A DNA stretch of 64,000 nucleotides from Siphonodentalium dalli. Lineage: Eukaryota; Mollusca; Scaphopoda; Gadilida; Siphonodentaliidae. The notes below the pieces were generated by a model. It was given only the letters and a program-made list of their open reading frames with translations, had not been told where the DNA came from and made no database searches. Positions 46,580 to 58,240 of the stretch are shown in pieces (the first letter of the stretch is position 1; every line of letters begins with the position of its first letter). The translations under genes and the position numbers were made by a program. The DNA is taken from assembly GCA_032622095.1 (NCBI GenBank), contig CP136062.1:132015282-132079281 (forward strand), given 5' to 3'.

Positions 46580-49291
46580 ATTTATTCTACACCGTTCAGT
46601 CAGATAAGTTCAATCCATCAATGTCACATCCATTGTTACTATAGCTACCTTTTTTGTGATTTAAGTCTGATAAATAACCAGTAAGTATGGGGTGATCACC
46701 GGAAGCGAATGATCGACGTAATGTACGTCATCTTTCTTGGCGACAACGTCAACAAGAATAGTTCGGGCTTGTATTCCACTAGAGGTACCGGTATACACTA
46801 ATATTTATTCAATGGCTGGGATTCCGTTGAATACATGTGCGTCATGTCAATGGGTGTGGAATAATAGAACGTACCCCACAAAAACAAGATTCAATTAATG
46901 CCAAAAGTAGAATTTATAAAAAAAATTAAATTACTCCCAATGAGTTAAAAAGATGCCAAAATGTTTTGATAAGATCGTCATCAGTTGCAGATTTCTGACT
47001 ACATGCCATGCTAAGCGCATGTCACATAACCTATGCAGCAAATCTCTAGAACTGCAACAAGTCCCTAGAAATGCAGCAAGTCCATAGAAATGCAGCAAGT
47101 CCCTCTAATGGAGGGTGGATCAGTTGAGTTGTTGATGAGTGTACTCGGTGTTTTATTATCAATTTTATTTGTGATCTGTGGCAGTCGATTAGAGTTCATT
47201 GGAAATCTTTATCCCTTTATAATTATTTAAGATGGGTATTTGTAGAATACCAACTATAAAATAAAGGGTTTTCAAAGTTTTAATAAGTTGCTATTTCTTT
47301 ATTCTACGCAGTATTTAATATAATTTAATTAAAATGATTTATGTATTTTTGAAGGTGTATACATTAATTTATATCAGTTACCGGTAGCCTATATACATCA
47401 AGAGAATAATCGTGTTTGTGATAATGATGTTTTCGTGACTATGTAAACAAATGTCGGTGATTAATTATCAATGGACTGGTTTTCATACTGTCCACCAATG
47501 TACGACTCTTTGCTCTCCAACTCACTATGTCGAAAAATTCATGAACGGTGAATTTGTAAGGCGAAAACACCAGTAGCTGAGATAAAGTGGACTCGGACGA
47601 TATTCAACCCCAGTGACAAGTTATACATCCCGAATAACTTCATCGTGCTAGAAAAAATACCTGTTACAAACATTCATGTTCAATCACCAGTGTCAAATGT
47701 TATTCAATAACCAATGTATTATGCATGTGGTTAATTGAGTGATAGGCTAAATTGTTGTTCCATCATCAGTGATAAATGTTGTTCCATCACCAGTGGATGG
47801 TGATTAGGCCTATAAGGAAAATTTACAGCGGAGTTTATTCGGATTCGGACAGATTACGTTAACCTCCTCACTGCTGAATGACGTACGTCGTGAGGCCCCC
47901 ACCCACACCCCCATGGAATACGGAATACCAGTTAACAGCCATATGGAATACATACAAATATATGAAAATTCCATTTTTTGGAAGGTCGGCGTACGAATAC
48001 CTGTATTTTTGCAATACCGAATACCTCCTAACAGAGGGGCCGGAATACGGCGTACCGCATAACAGGGCATGTAATACGGCGTACGAAAAGAGGGGTGGGG
48101 ACCTACGTCATGGGATTTTTTTTTATGAAAACAACGGACGGCCAGATGATGGTGCGTGCAGCTGTTTCTATGGACTTACTGCATTTCTAGGGACTTGCTG
48201 CATTTAGTGTGACCGCCGATCACGGTAACCCTCATAATGAATAATACTTTAAAAAAATTCAGGACGAATTTGCGGCCGATTTTACGGCCATCTTTTAAGG
48301 AAATCACACTAATTTTTTTAGTAACTATATACCGACAATTTATACCGCCGTTTAACTGTATCGTCCACTATTGTGAAATATATGCTTGTAGTTGTATATA
48401 TATACGAGCAAATGGCATGCTGTTTCTATCAAATTTGAGTCTTCCATTTGTTTATGCCGGATAACCGGCGACGTGAAAATTGACGGGAACACGTCGTTAT
48501 CAATTTCCGATAAACGAACATTGCCGAACATTTCCGGAAAGCTGACAAACTTGTCACAATTTGCAATTTTCTCCTCAATTTGCAGGCGAATTTGACACAT
48601 TTCTATATACATTATAGAACGTAATCACCACAAACAAGAAAAGGTGAATATATATAGAAAAAAATATGTGACAATTGGAAGGTAATAAGAGTCTGATCAT
48701 AATGATAAATACACGGCACAAAATTTGTCAAAAATCGGGTCTGGGTAATGTGAAAATTCAACACTGTTCAACTACAAATACAATAGATTTGACAGCTGGA
48801 ATCAGGTATCCTACTCCTAGGTATATATATGCAAGGGCGGATCTACCATCCGGCGCCCGCTGCGCGTGCCCCCCTTTTTTTCGCCAGAGCAAGGAATATT
48901 TGGACGTGTCCGGGCGCTATTCGTCTCTGAGCGAGTTTCTGCACTTATAATATTTCTAACAATACATGCAAATATATACAACAGTTTACATGTTTTACAT
49001 TAATCTGACTCGAGTACAATTATTTCAACTGTGAATCGATGTATATCCATGCAAGGGCTAAACCAACATCCCGCGCGCCCCGCGTGGAATATTTTCGCCA
49101 TGCAGAGCAAAATAATTCTGTCCACATTTTATTTCTGGGCTTCGGAAAATATCTGGCCAGGCGCCAAGTTTTAGGCGCCATAAGTTTTTATATAAACATA
49201 GATATAGCAATTCTAACTGTGGTGTCAAAATGTCAATTCCATCTATATATACATGTAGCAATAGAAATGAGATGGCTACACTTTTGGATAA
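46580..49291. other. no gene seen
   Basis: 2.7 kb of AT-rich sequence. A small 'AATGCAGCAAGTCC' repeat occurs three times at about 47050-47103. Two blocks, 48830-48905 and 49045-49110, share 'atgcaagggc...cgcgc.cc..cg' phrases and the first resembles the GGGCGGATC end seen at 51580-51602, so both may be remnants of the same repeat class. Confidence 0.4.
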
Positions 49292-50921
49292 GCCTATATA
49301 GTATACAACTTAGTTGAGAAAAAGCTACTCAAGTTGGATTCATCTAAATCCCCAGGCGAGGACAATATTTACCCAGCAATACTGAGGCATGCAGCAACAT
49401 CACTCAGTACCCCCCTCAGCACACTTTTCAACAAAACCCTAAGGGAAGGAAAAATACCTGAGGACTGGAAAAATGCAACAGTTGTACCCATTTTCAAGAA
49501 GGGAAAAAAGAGCAACCCTGGGAATTACAGACCAGTTAGCCTGACCAGCATTATCTGTAAAGTTATGGAGAGGATCATTAGGGATGAAGTGGTTAAGCAT
49601 ATGGACTCCAACGACTTATTCAATAAAGAACAGCATGGGTTTCGAGCTAAAAGATCATGTGTAACACAGTTACTTGAAGTACAAGATGACTGGTTCAGAG
49701 CACTTGAGGATGAAAACAATATTGATGTAATATACCTTGACTTCAGGAAAGCCTTCGACACAGTGCCACATGGAAGGCTAATGAAAAAGTTATCATACTA
49801 CGGAATTAAAGGAGAGGTTTACAGCTGGATTAAGGATTTTTTATCAGGAAGGAAGCAGGCAGTCAGAGTATCTGACAAATATTCATCACAGAAAAAAGTA
49901 ACTAGTGGCATCCCTCAAGGCTCAGTTCTAGGACCGATATTGTTTTTAATCTTCATCAATGACATCACCAATAATGTGAAGAGCAATGTCAAGATTTTTG
50001 CCGATGACACCAAACTGTATAGAAATGTCAATAATCAAGAAGATGCAGAAGATTTACAGCGAGAACTTGACCAGCTATCCGACTGGTCCGACAAATGGTT
50101 ATTGAGATTTAACGCAGCAAAATGCAAAGTGATGCATATAGGGAAAAGCAACTCGGGACAAAAATACAATATCACAGAGAATGAGTCACATTACGAAATA
50201 GAGGAAACCACGGAAGAAAAGGACATAGGAGTCATCTTTAACAACAACTTGAAATTCTCAACACATATTGCAAAGAGCGTCCAAAGAGCCAATCAAAGAA
50301 TAGGTATAATAAAAAGAACTTTCAGCTACATGGATGAAGAGATGCTAAAAATACTATACAAATCTTTTGTTCGACCAGTATTAGAATACGGATCATCCAT
50401 TTGGAACCCACACTATAAGAAATACAAAACCATGATAGAAAGCGTACAGAGACGAGCTACGAGAATAGTCGCAAGCTTGAGGGGCATGCAGTACGAAGAA
50501 AGGATAAGGAAACTAGGCATTCCAACACTAGAGTATAGGAGAGAACGATGTGACATGATCCAAATTTTCAAGATAATAGAAGGATATGATGAAGCTGATC
50601 TACCAATGATAATGGATAAAGAGAGTCGAACAAGAGGGCACAGTAAAAAATTAAGAAAGGAACTATTCACTAGTACAAGGACAAGCAACAATTTTGTGGC
50701 GAGAAATATAAATTCATGGAACGGTCTAACAGATATATGCGTCTCGGCAAATACCATCAATGAATTTAAATCAATTCTTAATGACCAATGGAGAGACAAA
50801 GAAAATAAATTCCACTACGATTTCAATGACATGCGCAAATTTGAAATCAAGGACTAACGTATTAGCCACAACAAGCGAAAGCTTATAAGGCTCAAGAATA
50901 CAGGTAAAAAAAAACAAAAAA
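49292..50921 (+). mobile_element. CR1-type LINE, 5'-truncated, RT frame open
   Basis: A single open frame of about 520 codons (open from 49292, stop TAA at 50855-50857) covers the reverse transcriptase and the region after it. Landmarks counted from 49334: NYRPVSL at residues 64-70, YLDFRKAFD at 134-142 with the first catalytic Asp, PQGSVLGPILFLIFIND at 194-210, and the FADD catalytic box at 222-225. Then follow CKVMHIG, the EKDIGV block, VRPVLEYGSSIW and the RRATRI/RRERCDMIQIFKI C-terminal blocks typical of the CR1 clade. The N-terminal half, including the endonuclease and any ORF1, is missing: typical 5' truncation during insertion. An A-rich tail follows at 50906-50921. It cannot move by itself, though the RT looks undamaged. 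TATATAGT occurs just before and after, a possible target duplication. Confidence 0.88.
49334..50857 (+). CDS. reverse transcriptase of truncated CR1-type LINE
   Basis: No ATG stands at the true N-terminus because the element is cut off. The frame is open from 49292 and its first ATG codon downstream is internal. The protein would copy element RNA at a nicked chromosomal target, but without the endonuclease part the copy is dead on arrival. The catalytic triad (Asp136 plus the FADD pair) is intact, and no frameshift or stop breaks 507 codons. The insertion is therefore younger than the two LINE copies at 51.9-58.8 kb. Confidence 0.85.
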   Translation: MDSSKSPGEDNIYPAILRHAATSLSTPLSTLFNKTLREGKIPEDWKNATVVPIFKKGKKSNPGNYRPVSLTSIICKVMERIIRDEVVKHMDSNDLFNKEQHGFRAKRSCVTQLLEVQDDWFRALEDENNIDVIYLDFRKAFDTVPHGRLMKKLSYYGIKGEVYSWIKDFLSGRKQAVRVSDKYSSQKKVTSGIPQGSVLGPILFLIFINDITNNVKSNVKIFADDTKLYRNVNNQEDAEDLQRELDQLSDWSDKWLLRFNAAKCKVMHIGKSNSGQKYNITENESHYEIEETTEEKDIGVIFNNNLKFSTHIAKSVQRANQRIGIIKRTFSYMDEEMLKILYKSFVRPVLEYGSSIWNPHYKKYKTMIESVQRRATRIVASLRGMQYEERIRKLGIPTLEYRRERCDMIQIFKIIEGYDEADLPMIMDKESRTRGHSKKLRKELFTSTRTSNNFVARNINSWNGLTDICVSANTINEFKSILNDQWRDKENKFHYDFNDMRKFEIKD

Positions 50922-51045
50922 CGTATATATAGTCTGAGCATTCGATAGTAAGGAGGTTGTACTATCAAACTTCAAACCATCGAACAGCATCATATCGTCG
51001 TAAAGAAATTATATATAGGCCTACGCCATACTACGGTATACTATT

Positions 51046-51160
51046 GAGGTCCCAATCGTCCTGACCCAAGGTCCCAATCGTACAAGGACCCAAATCGACC
51101 AAGGTCCCAATCGCACAAGGTCCCAATTAATCGTCCAGCAAGGTCCCAATTGTCCGAAAA
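51046..51160. repeat. ~20-bp minisatellite (AAGGTCCCAATCG)
   Basis: Five to six units of the form AAGGTCCCAATCGxxC separated by variable spacers. Confidence 0.8.
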
Positions 51161-51434
51161 TCGTAGTATTTTGTGATGCACATGTACCCAGTCCTGATGT
51201 ATAGTATAATATCGATGCATCCATTGATCGGAGTAAATTTAATTAACACTAGCTCCATATAAGCTACATAAACTGAGATTTATGCTTTATGTGTGCATAC
51301 CCAGATTGGAACATATCAAATTTATATATGTAACTCAATATTATTCATTTTCTAGTTATTTTAATATCAGTATCCGATTGATTTTTCAATGGGCACACGA
51401 CACAGCAAAACGTGTCGTTTTGAATGTAGGATCC

Positions 51435-51602
51435 AAAACAAAATCCCGGGGGAGGTCCCCCGTGCCCCCATCTACCACAGGGGGGGGGGGGGGGGGGGGG
51501 TCCCTCTTGTGCTCTCCCCCGATCGCCGCTTTGCGGCTCGGATGATGCTATGCCTATATTAATGGCGCCCCCCCTTTTCAAAATTCCTGGATCCGCCCCT
51601 GA
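51435..51602. mobile_element. remnant with a hAT-like terminus and a 21-G run
   Basis: The right edge, read on the minus strand, begins CAGGGGCGGATCCAGGAATT, a terminus widespread in invertebrate hAT-type non-autonomous elements. A 21-G run lies at 51480-51500. The opposite terminus is not recognisable, so only one end is supported. Confidence 0.5.
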
Positions 51603-51783
51603 TATGTGTATCAAAATTAATGTCATCTAGTTTCTAAATTATTGAAACGGTAGTGTTCTGTAAAGGTCACAACTCGCATAATAGTCGCATTGCCATTGGG
51701 TCATCGTCATCGATATCATTATGCACCGTTATAATATAAGTTAAAATCGTAAGTGGGGAAAATCGCACGTTTAGAAAAGTGGC

Positions 51784-52893
51784 TTGCCCGTAGACGCTAC
51801 GGTGCTGCGATGTCTGCAGCTGCGATTTTATCCAAGCAATCGATCACATGATAGCAAAATGTTATATCTTCGAGATGGCGCTTCAGTGATTTCTTCCCCC
51901 TTGACACACATTATAAATCTGACAATACACTACGGGATCATTCCAAACGATTTGAAAGTTGCAAGAGTGGTTCCCATTTATAAGAAAAATGAAAAAACTT
52001 CACCCGGTAATTATAGACCGGTCTCCATCCTAAATCTGGCTTCCAAAATCCTGGATAAAATTGTTTATAAACAAATGGAAGAATACCTAACACAGAATAA
52101 TTTATTATATGAGCATCAATCGGGGTTTAGAGCTGGCTTCTCAACCGAATCTACCCTTATTTCTCTCACCGACATGGATAAAGGATCGCTTACTGGAATG
52201 GTCTTTATTGACCTCCAGAAAGCATTTGACACTGTGAACCATACTATCCTTTTGGACAAATTAAGTGCTCTAGGCAGTGATAATAACACTGTAACATGGT
52301 TCTCATCATATCTGTCAAACAGGACCCAAATTACTGACATAAGTGGAACACACTCACATGCTATGAATATCACGTGTGGTGTCCCTCAAGGGTCAATATT
52401 GGGACCTCTTCTGTTTTTATTATACGTGAACGATGCCGTTGCAGCCGTAAATTGCAAGTTACTACTGTATGCAGAAGACTCAGCTTTGATAGTCTCGGGA
52501 AATGATTCAAAAGTGATAGCAAATCAGCTGAGTACTGAATTAACATCACTAAGCCACTGGCTAGTCGACAACAAATTGTCACTTCATTTAGGCAAAACAG
52601 AATCCATCTTATTTGGCTCCAAACGCAAAATTAATAAATGTCCCGAACTTGCAATCTGCTGCAATGGTATCAATATTCAGTCCGTCAAGGAGGTGAAATA
52701 TCTGGGCGCCTGTCTCGATGAAAGTCTCACTGGGGAACAAATGGCCAAACAGGTACTAAATAAAGTAACTGCTCGTCTCAAATTTTTATATAGAAAGGCT
52801 GACTTTCTAACCCCTTTCACAAAGAAACTACTTGCTAACTCATTAATTCAATGCCACCTCATTATGCATCCTCTATTTGGTATAGCTCTTTGA
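51784..52893 (+). pseudogene. LINE copy 2 reverse transcriptase, N-terminal part
   Basis: Reverse transcriptase fingers-palm region with residue-numbered landmarks (from 51784): NYRPVSI 77-83, FIDLQKAFD 141-149, CGVPQGSILGPLL 198-210, YAED 229-232, and KEVKYLG in the thumb lead. The Asp-to-Glu change in the catalytic box is expected to kill or cripple activity. The frame ends early at 52893 by frameshift. Confidence 0.8.
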
Positions 52894-54046
52894 GTAAAAC
52901 TACCAAAAATAAACTACAAATATTGAAATATTTCAAAACAAATTAATCCGGTTTGTTCTGAGCTTGGATAGATTTTCACATATAGGTTATGAAGAGTTTA
53001 AAACCATTAAATGGCTTCCGGTTGAATACAGAATTTCCCAAAGAAAGCTGACTATCATGAAAAATATTACAGATGGGAAAGCTCCTACATACCTAAGAGA
53101 TGGATTCCAATTTTCGAACACTCATTGTAAATATAATCTCCGGTCTGGAATCTTTAGATTATCTGTGCCCCATGTTAGGGTATTTGGTTACAATAGCTTT
53201 TTCTACACAGGAATCACATTGCGGAATAATTATGTAAAATATATTGAACCTAACTGCAACTTGGCTACATGGAATCACCTAATAAAACAGGAATTATTCG
53301 ATAAAATTTTAGGTACTGAGGAATCTGACTTTGTATATTATTAATGGTGTGAATCATGCTATTAATAATACCGTACGACCTTATGAGAACTTGTGCTGTG
53401 GCCTGGTCAGTCATGTGGTCGGTTACCATTAAGGACCACAGTGGAAATAAGCAAGCTTTGACTTGCTTTCCTGTGCGCTCCTTGATGGCAATCGATGGCA
53501 TGACTTGTCAGACGAGCGTATTTCATATGTATATTTCTCTTCTACTACTCTATTTTCCCCTCTATCTTTCTATGTACGATGACAGTACTTGGCCAGCTGC
53601 ATATATTGTCACTGCTGTCTGTATTTAGGGATTCCATCTTTCGGTCATGGACATGCCAGTCTAAAGCCGGCCATACATGGCAGCAGTGTGTATATGCAGG
53701 TGGCGAAGAGCTGTTGGTTCTATTACTAGTATCTCTTAAGCAACATGACAGTCCTGTTGAGGGAGGAGGGTGGGATAGCACAGGTTGATTTTTCATGTTG
53801 TATATATATATACAGGTACGAGTATCTATTTAGTAGTCATTACTAAGCTAGGTTTATTCACTATCTTGTCCCTCTACAGAACTGTCAAGCTGCATTCTTG
53901 TTATATTTATATATCTATACTTTTTATATTTATATTATATGAATGTCACACTCTGTGTTTACACTTTTGTATATATGCTTATGCTCATGTCTGCAAATTT
54001 TGCATCTTTTAGCCATTAAAAAATTATCTATCTATCTATCTATATG
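51860..54046 (+). mobile_element. CR1-group LINE copy 2, 5'-truncated and broken
   Basis: The frame 51784-52893 carries NYRPVSILNLASKILDKIV, then FIDLQKAFDTVNH (first catalytic Asp) and PQGSILGPLLFLLYVND. The catalytic box reads YAED instead of YADD, a change of an essential Asp to Glu. The coding homology begins near 51860; the first ~25 codons of the open frame are host sequence. The frame breaks near 52880 and again near 52930, and resumes at about 52934-53344 with the C-terminal part (IKWLPVEYRI..., ending ESDFVYY). It is therefore dead. A 0.7-kb 3' region ends in a TATC microsatellite at 54025-54044, a usual LINE tail. It belongs to a different subfamily from 49.3-50.9 kb and the same as 55.2-58.8 kb. 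Confidence 0.8.
52934..53344 (+). pseudogene. LINE copy 2, C-terminal part in another frame
   Basis: Continues the LINE after two frameshifts. The C-terminus, SDFVYY, matches the CDFIYY terminus of the copy at 56769 on the minus strand, confirming they are subfamily members. Confidence 0.75.
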
Positions 54047-54128
54047 TCCCATTCTCCGCATTATGCAATTATATACATGGCATATCTCAATTTTCTAATT
54101 TGAACTTGAAAGTACAAATGGAATAGAA

Positions 54129-54302
54129 TTATTTTGACATTTTTGCACCTGTTAACTCCACAGCTGCCGCAATTTCAACAATTGCGGCAGCCCTGTCCCT
54201 GTCTGCATAGCAGATGGCTGATATGTTGTATAGGCACTCCCTGTCTTGCCACATCTCCACCAATGTGGCCTCGTTTTTGTAAGTCCAAGATGTTTGTGAA
54301 CT
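54129..54302 (-). pseudogene. MADF-domain-like exon remnant
   Basis: The minus-strand frame reads WTYKNEATLVEMWQDRECLY followed by NISAICYADRDRAAAIVEIA and ends at TAA (54129-54131). The pattern W..xE...L(V/I)ELW..RxCLY(D/N)...xxYxDRxxRxAAxxEIA is the first half of an MADF (Adf-1-type Myb/SANT) DNA-binding domain; the second half (the KW..LR helix) is absent. A GTGCAA donor-like site follows 'gagttaacag' and could end an exon there. Upstream a TAA closes the frame at 54303-54305. I read it as one exon of a transposon accessory gene, now orphaned. It could also be a host gene exon. Confidence 0.45.
54163..54191. repeat. perfect 12-bp hairpin
   Basis: GCTGCCGCAATT, loop TCAAC, AATTGCGGCAGC. 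It falls inside the MADF-like exon remnant, where it encodes the AAAIVEIAAA run, so it may simply reflect the coding of an alanine-rich helix. Confidence 0.8.
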
Positions 54303-54748
54303 TTAGTCTTTACACCATTTTTGAATTTTTTCTTTTCGTGGTATTTATCAGTCATGTCCAGTCCGACCATGGTCATACATGTGACAGCTACGATCGCATC
54401 CATTGCCAAGGTCAAGCCACGATTTTCATGGTAAAATCAAACAGTGCTTGATCGCTAAGATATGGCTGCGACATTGTTGTGGGCATGCACCGTGGATGCT
54501 CCACCTGTGATTTTCCCCACTTACGATTTTAATCGCAGCGTCTGCGGTGGCTCTTAATCACTCATTTATGCAAGTGTACCATTACTGTTATGTTTTTTTT
54601 ATGGACTTGACAATCGTACATAATATTAATGCAGCCATCGCTTATAAATAACTTTCAATCTTGGCAGATCTGAAGGATTTGTCACTACCTGCCCCGGAGC
54701 CAACCTGCCCATTTCGCTCTGACAACCCGCCCACATAATAATTATAAT

Positions 54749-54857
54749 GGTACAAGACGACCAAAACAATCGGGTAAAATGATCCAAAAAAAATGGTACA
54801 AAATGACCAGATGGTACAAAACGTCCTGTTATGAAACGACCATGGTACGAAACATCT
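54749..54857. repeat. GGTACAAAACGACC repeat block 1
   Basis: Five drifted copies of (A/T)TGGTACAAAA(C/T)GACC(A) in plus orientation, partly adjacent. Overlapping minus frames around here are translations of it. Confidence 0.75.
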
Positions 54858-54959
54858 AGAATCCCACCGATCACACGAGGATGGAGTGGTAGTAATTGTA
54901 ATAACATGATTTTGTGGGGAGCCATGGTTTATTAAAGGCCCTCCAGGAATGATTAACTT

Positions 54960-55095
54960 CGGGTCGTTTCGTACCATTTTTTTTGTGTCATTTTACCATA
55001 TTGTTTGGTCTTTTTGTACCATATAGGAAATCAATTGTTCGTTTCGTATCATGCAGGAAATCATTTGGGCATTTCGTACCATGTCTTGTACCATG
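54960..55095. repeat. GGTACGAAACGACC repeat block 2, inverted
   Basis: It is the inverse of the block at 59461-59592: phrases GGAAATCATTTGGGCATTTC and TTTCGTACCAT run opposite to GATTTCCTACATGGTACGAA. Together the two blocks form 130-bp inverted repeats 4.4 kb apart. Confidence 0.75.
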
Positions 55096-55459
55096 TTGGG
55101 TAATGGGAGGGGGGAACAGTGGTGATTTCATGCTTTATTCTAAAATAACAGTATTTTATAAATGACAACAATATTGTATGACATGGGACGTTAGATTAGA
55201 TTATTTATTGGTAATGATACATATCTATACAATTTATACAAAAGTTGACACATGTATACAAATTGAATTAGCAATATTAAATAATTTTGGATGGAACTGC
55301 GGTTGACTTTAACATATCTCTGTAATCTGACTATTTAGATGTACCGTATATAATCAAAAAGACATTTAACCAATAACTTCAAAGTTCTAAGATGGTTAGT
55401 CTGTGATATTAATATTAATAAATTTTATTATTAATACAGGTCAGCCTCTATTATATGTT

Positions 55460-55565
55460 ATTAATTGGTTGTTTCCATATTGGCCAAGTTATGAGGCCGA
55501 GGTCTGTTGTATTGGCCTGAGGCCTCATAACTCTGTCAATGTGGAAACAACCTATTTTATTAATT
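55460..55565. repeat. ~105-bp hairpin/foldback
   Basis: Left arm ATTAATTGGTTGTTTCCATA...AAGTTATGAGGCC; right arm GGCCTCATAACT...TGTGGAAACAACC...TTAATT. The arms are ~85% complementary with a ~22-nt centre. MITE-like. Confidence 0.7.
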
Positions 55566-55881
55566 AGCACCAATGGCAATAATTGTTTCACAGGATGAAT
55601 ATATTAAAATAGATATACCATTGTGTGTTTTATTAAATTAACAATTATTCCAGTAATTTTTATTCTTGTGAACTTTGTGAAGAACTTGCAGCTTGCAACG
55701 GTTTCCACTGGGAATTATATTGATACGGATACATGTAGTTCATCCACGTACATGTATATTTACTCCCAAAAACAGTGACTATCCGTAATTCATCCGAAAT
55801 CAACTGCAATCTATCTTCCGTCGACCCAATATTCTTTGCCGATCGAGCTAATTATGTATGACGTCATTTACGTTACCATTA

Positions 55882-55995
55882 ACTTATTGGCTGCCTTTCT
55901 ACTTATTGGCTGACTTTGTTTACTTATTGGACGTGTTTTCCACTTATTGGCCGACATTCGTTACTTATGACGCGGGCAGCGTTCTACTTATTGCG
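55882..55995. repeat. ~24-bp minisatellite (CTTATTGGCTG)
   Basis: Five drifted copies of ACTTATTGGCxGxCxTTxxT. Non-coding. Confidence 0.75.
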
Positions 55996-56768
55996 GCCGA
56001 TAACCTATAGCTAATTAATAACATTAAATATATCATTACCAGGGATAACACTTAAAGGACAAAAAAATCCCTCTTAATATTTCCATAGTGTTCCCTAATA
56101 CTTATGATGGGTTTAATTACGAAGACTGTCCTGTCTTAAAAGGATACGGTCAGTTGGAGATAGATCAGAAACCAATATTAGGTACACATATATATGTATC
56201 ACATTACTATGAAATTTTTTGTGCTTTATAGGGCAATGTTTTGATTCTAACAACATGAAAATATCAGAATACCAGTCTAGAAGTATCAGCATAGGTTATG
56301 AGTCATCATATATGGTATACATGTGCTAATTTGTGCAATATATATAGCATACTTTAAATGGTATTCATTGCTATGTAATAGCTATATATATGGTAAGATA
56401 TGGCTGCCAAGTGAGGATCAAAGTAAGCTAATAACACCATTCCCATAAGTCTAAGCGTATTGTAGACCCGTACCTATAAACAAATCTCTATCCATCCTCG
56501 GAAAGTCAGTGGTTTCTGTGAGGTTTCAGCAGCTTTGTGGGTGTGGTATGGCGAGCGCCAACTTATCGCTGTGTATCAAGCATATTGCTACATTAGTGAT
56601 CACTTACTCCAGCACAGAAACCACAGGCCTCCCCAGGGATAACACCAAATTTGTAAAATAACTAGTAAAAATTAGAAAAAATTAAAACACCCCCGCAATA
56701 CAGCATTTGATTTCCACACAGCAGTCAATACCTCAACCTAAAAACAATATACAAGGCTAAGAACAATT

Positions 56769-57143
56769 TCAGTAGTATATAAAATCACAGTCTCCCTCAT
56801 CTACTGTTCTTTGAAATAGATGCAGGCTAATCAGTGTCTTAAAGGTGGAATAATCATCAAAAAACTTGTGCCCCTTATCTAGATTATTCCATGCTTTGAT
56901 TGCATTGTACATGAATGTTTTCTTAATTTGAGGGTTAGCCTCTGGCGTAAAGTAATTTCCACTACTAAATCTTATATCATGTGTATGCATCTGGTTTACT
57001 GAATTGAAAATTTGTAGCAAGTAAGATGGATTGGCACTTGTCCTAGCTTTATGCAGAAGTAGCAGAATTCTATTTTCAACTCTATATTTTACCGACATTA
57101 TTATCTGATAGTGTACATGCCCCTTTCTGAATTCTGTCTTCAA
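56769..57143 (-). pseudogene. LINE copy 3, C-terminal fragment
   Basis: Open for 124 codons. Contains FMYNAIKAWNNLDKGHKFF followed by DYSTFKTLISLHLF, the 'WN.L......S...FK..L' tail common to CR1-group and related LINEs, and the subfamily terminus DFIYY. Confidence 0.7.
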
Positions 57144-57748
57144 ATACCTTTAATTTGATACCTCACATGACATGGTTACAAGGTTATTTCCTTCCAAAAC
57201 TTCAGAATATTCGACAGACAGACTAAATATTATGCTAATTAGCTACTAATTAATTCAATAATTTGCTAATTAATATTCATTAACAGTTAACTAAAATGTT
57301 ATGGTAGAAATGTCTCATCATTCAGCTGAAAATTGTTTCCACAATTTAAACAAAATAATCATGCCTATATTGTGAGATTAACTAAGCTCCACCTGTGGTA
57401 AAACCAAATAAATTACTAATTTGCATAATAATTAGAATCGTTATATGCTAATTAACCTAATTAGTATGCATAACTCATTAGATATTCTAGTTTTCGTACT
57501 TCATATCAAGCATATACAATGAACATTAACTATGTTAAGTTTCGTTGCTCTACCTTCAAAACTATCCAAGTTACAGTTAATTAACTGAATTTGAAAGGGA
57601 AATAGCCTCCAAAAAGTGGTGCCATTATCCAGGTCAAACCACCTTGAAACCCATACAAATGTACATTGCCCAATGGCCTGATTTTCACCAAAATGCAGAA
57701 TTTTTTTCCACTATATTGATCACACACCAAGTAATATTTCTCCTTTTG

Positions 57749-58240
57749 TCAAACTTTTGGTACCAAAATGATCAGATATTTACACTCTTTTTCATGAAAT
57801 ATAATTAAATAAACAACATTACTATGACTGAACTCTCTATAATACCGGGATACATGTATAAACCATTTTACTTCTCTAAACTTTTTAACTATAATACTGC
57901 GACAAGCTTTCAAATCTAAAATAAATCTAATCATTTTGCTTTGTGCTACTTGTAGTTTGTTTTTATAGGTGACACCAAGACCAAAATACCATGCTAAGTT
58001 GGCATAATCCATGTGACACTGAATGAGAACCGTTACAAGTAATTTCTTTGTGTGTCTGTTCAGAAATTCTCTTGTTCGATACAAGAATTTCAATCTGCTG
58101 TTTACTTTATTAAGAACTGACACTGCCATGATTTCACCAGATAGAGTGTTGTCTAGTGTGATTCCCAAATATTTGACTTTTTCCACCTGTATAATAGTGT
58201 GGTCATTTAATTTTACCAAGAAGTTGTCCGCTGTTTTCAC
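57749..58240 (-). pseudogene. LINE copy 3, RT thumb region
   Basis: Contains VEKVKYLGITLDNTLSGE and LNKVNSRLKFLYRTREFL, close to the matching part of the 51784 copy (VKEVKYLGACLDESLTGE, LNKVTARLKFLYRKADFL), then drifts out of frame near residue 110. Confidence 0.75.

Larger units (their letters stand above)
50922..51740. other. intergenic with simple repeats
   Basis: Contains the minisatellite at 51046-51160 and the G-run/hAT-like end at 51435-51602, described separately. No gene. Confidence 0.5.
51741..54532. mobile_element. ~2.8-kb DNA-transposon relic, with LINE inserted inside
   Basis: A perfect 24-bp inverted pair (51741-51764 and 54509-54532; core AATCGTAAGTGGGGAAAATC) bounds the region, with weaker pairing continuing ~80 bp inward (CGGTGC, ATGTC.GCAG, GCGAT..AAGCA). 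Between the ends are a LINE copy and, near the right end on the minus strand, an MADF-like exon remnant. Removing the LINE leaves about 0.6 kb, so most of the original element is lost. MADF/Myb-like proteins commonly accompany PIF/Harbinger transposases; assignment to that class is inference. Confidence 0.5.

Noticed and set aside
53545..53796. 83-codon minus frame as a further exon of the MADF gene
   Set aside because: Lies in the LINE 3' region and has no domain; the frame is likely incidental.
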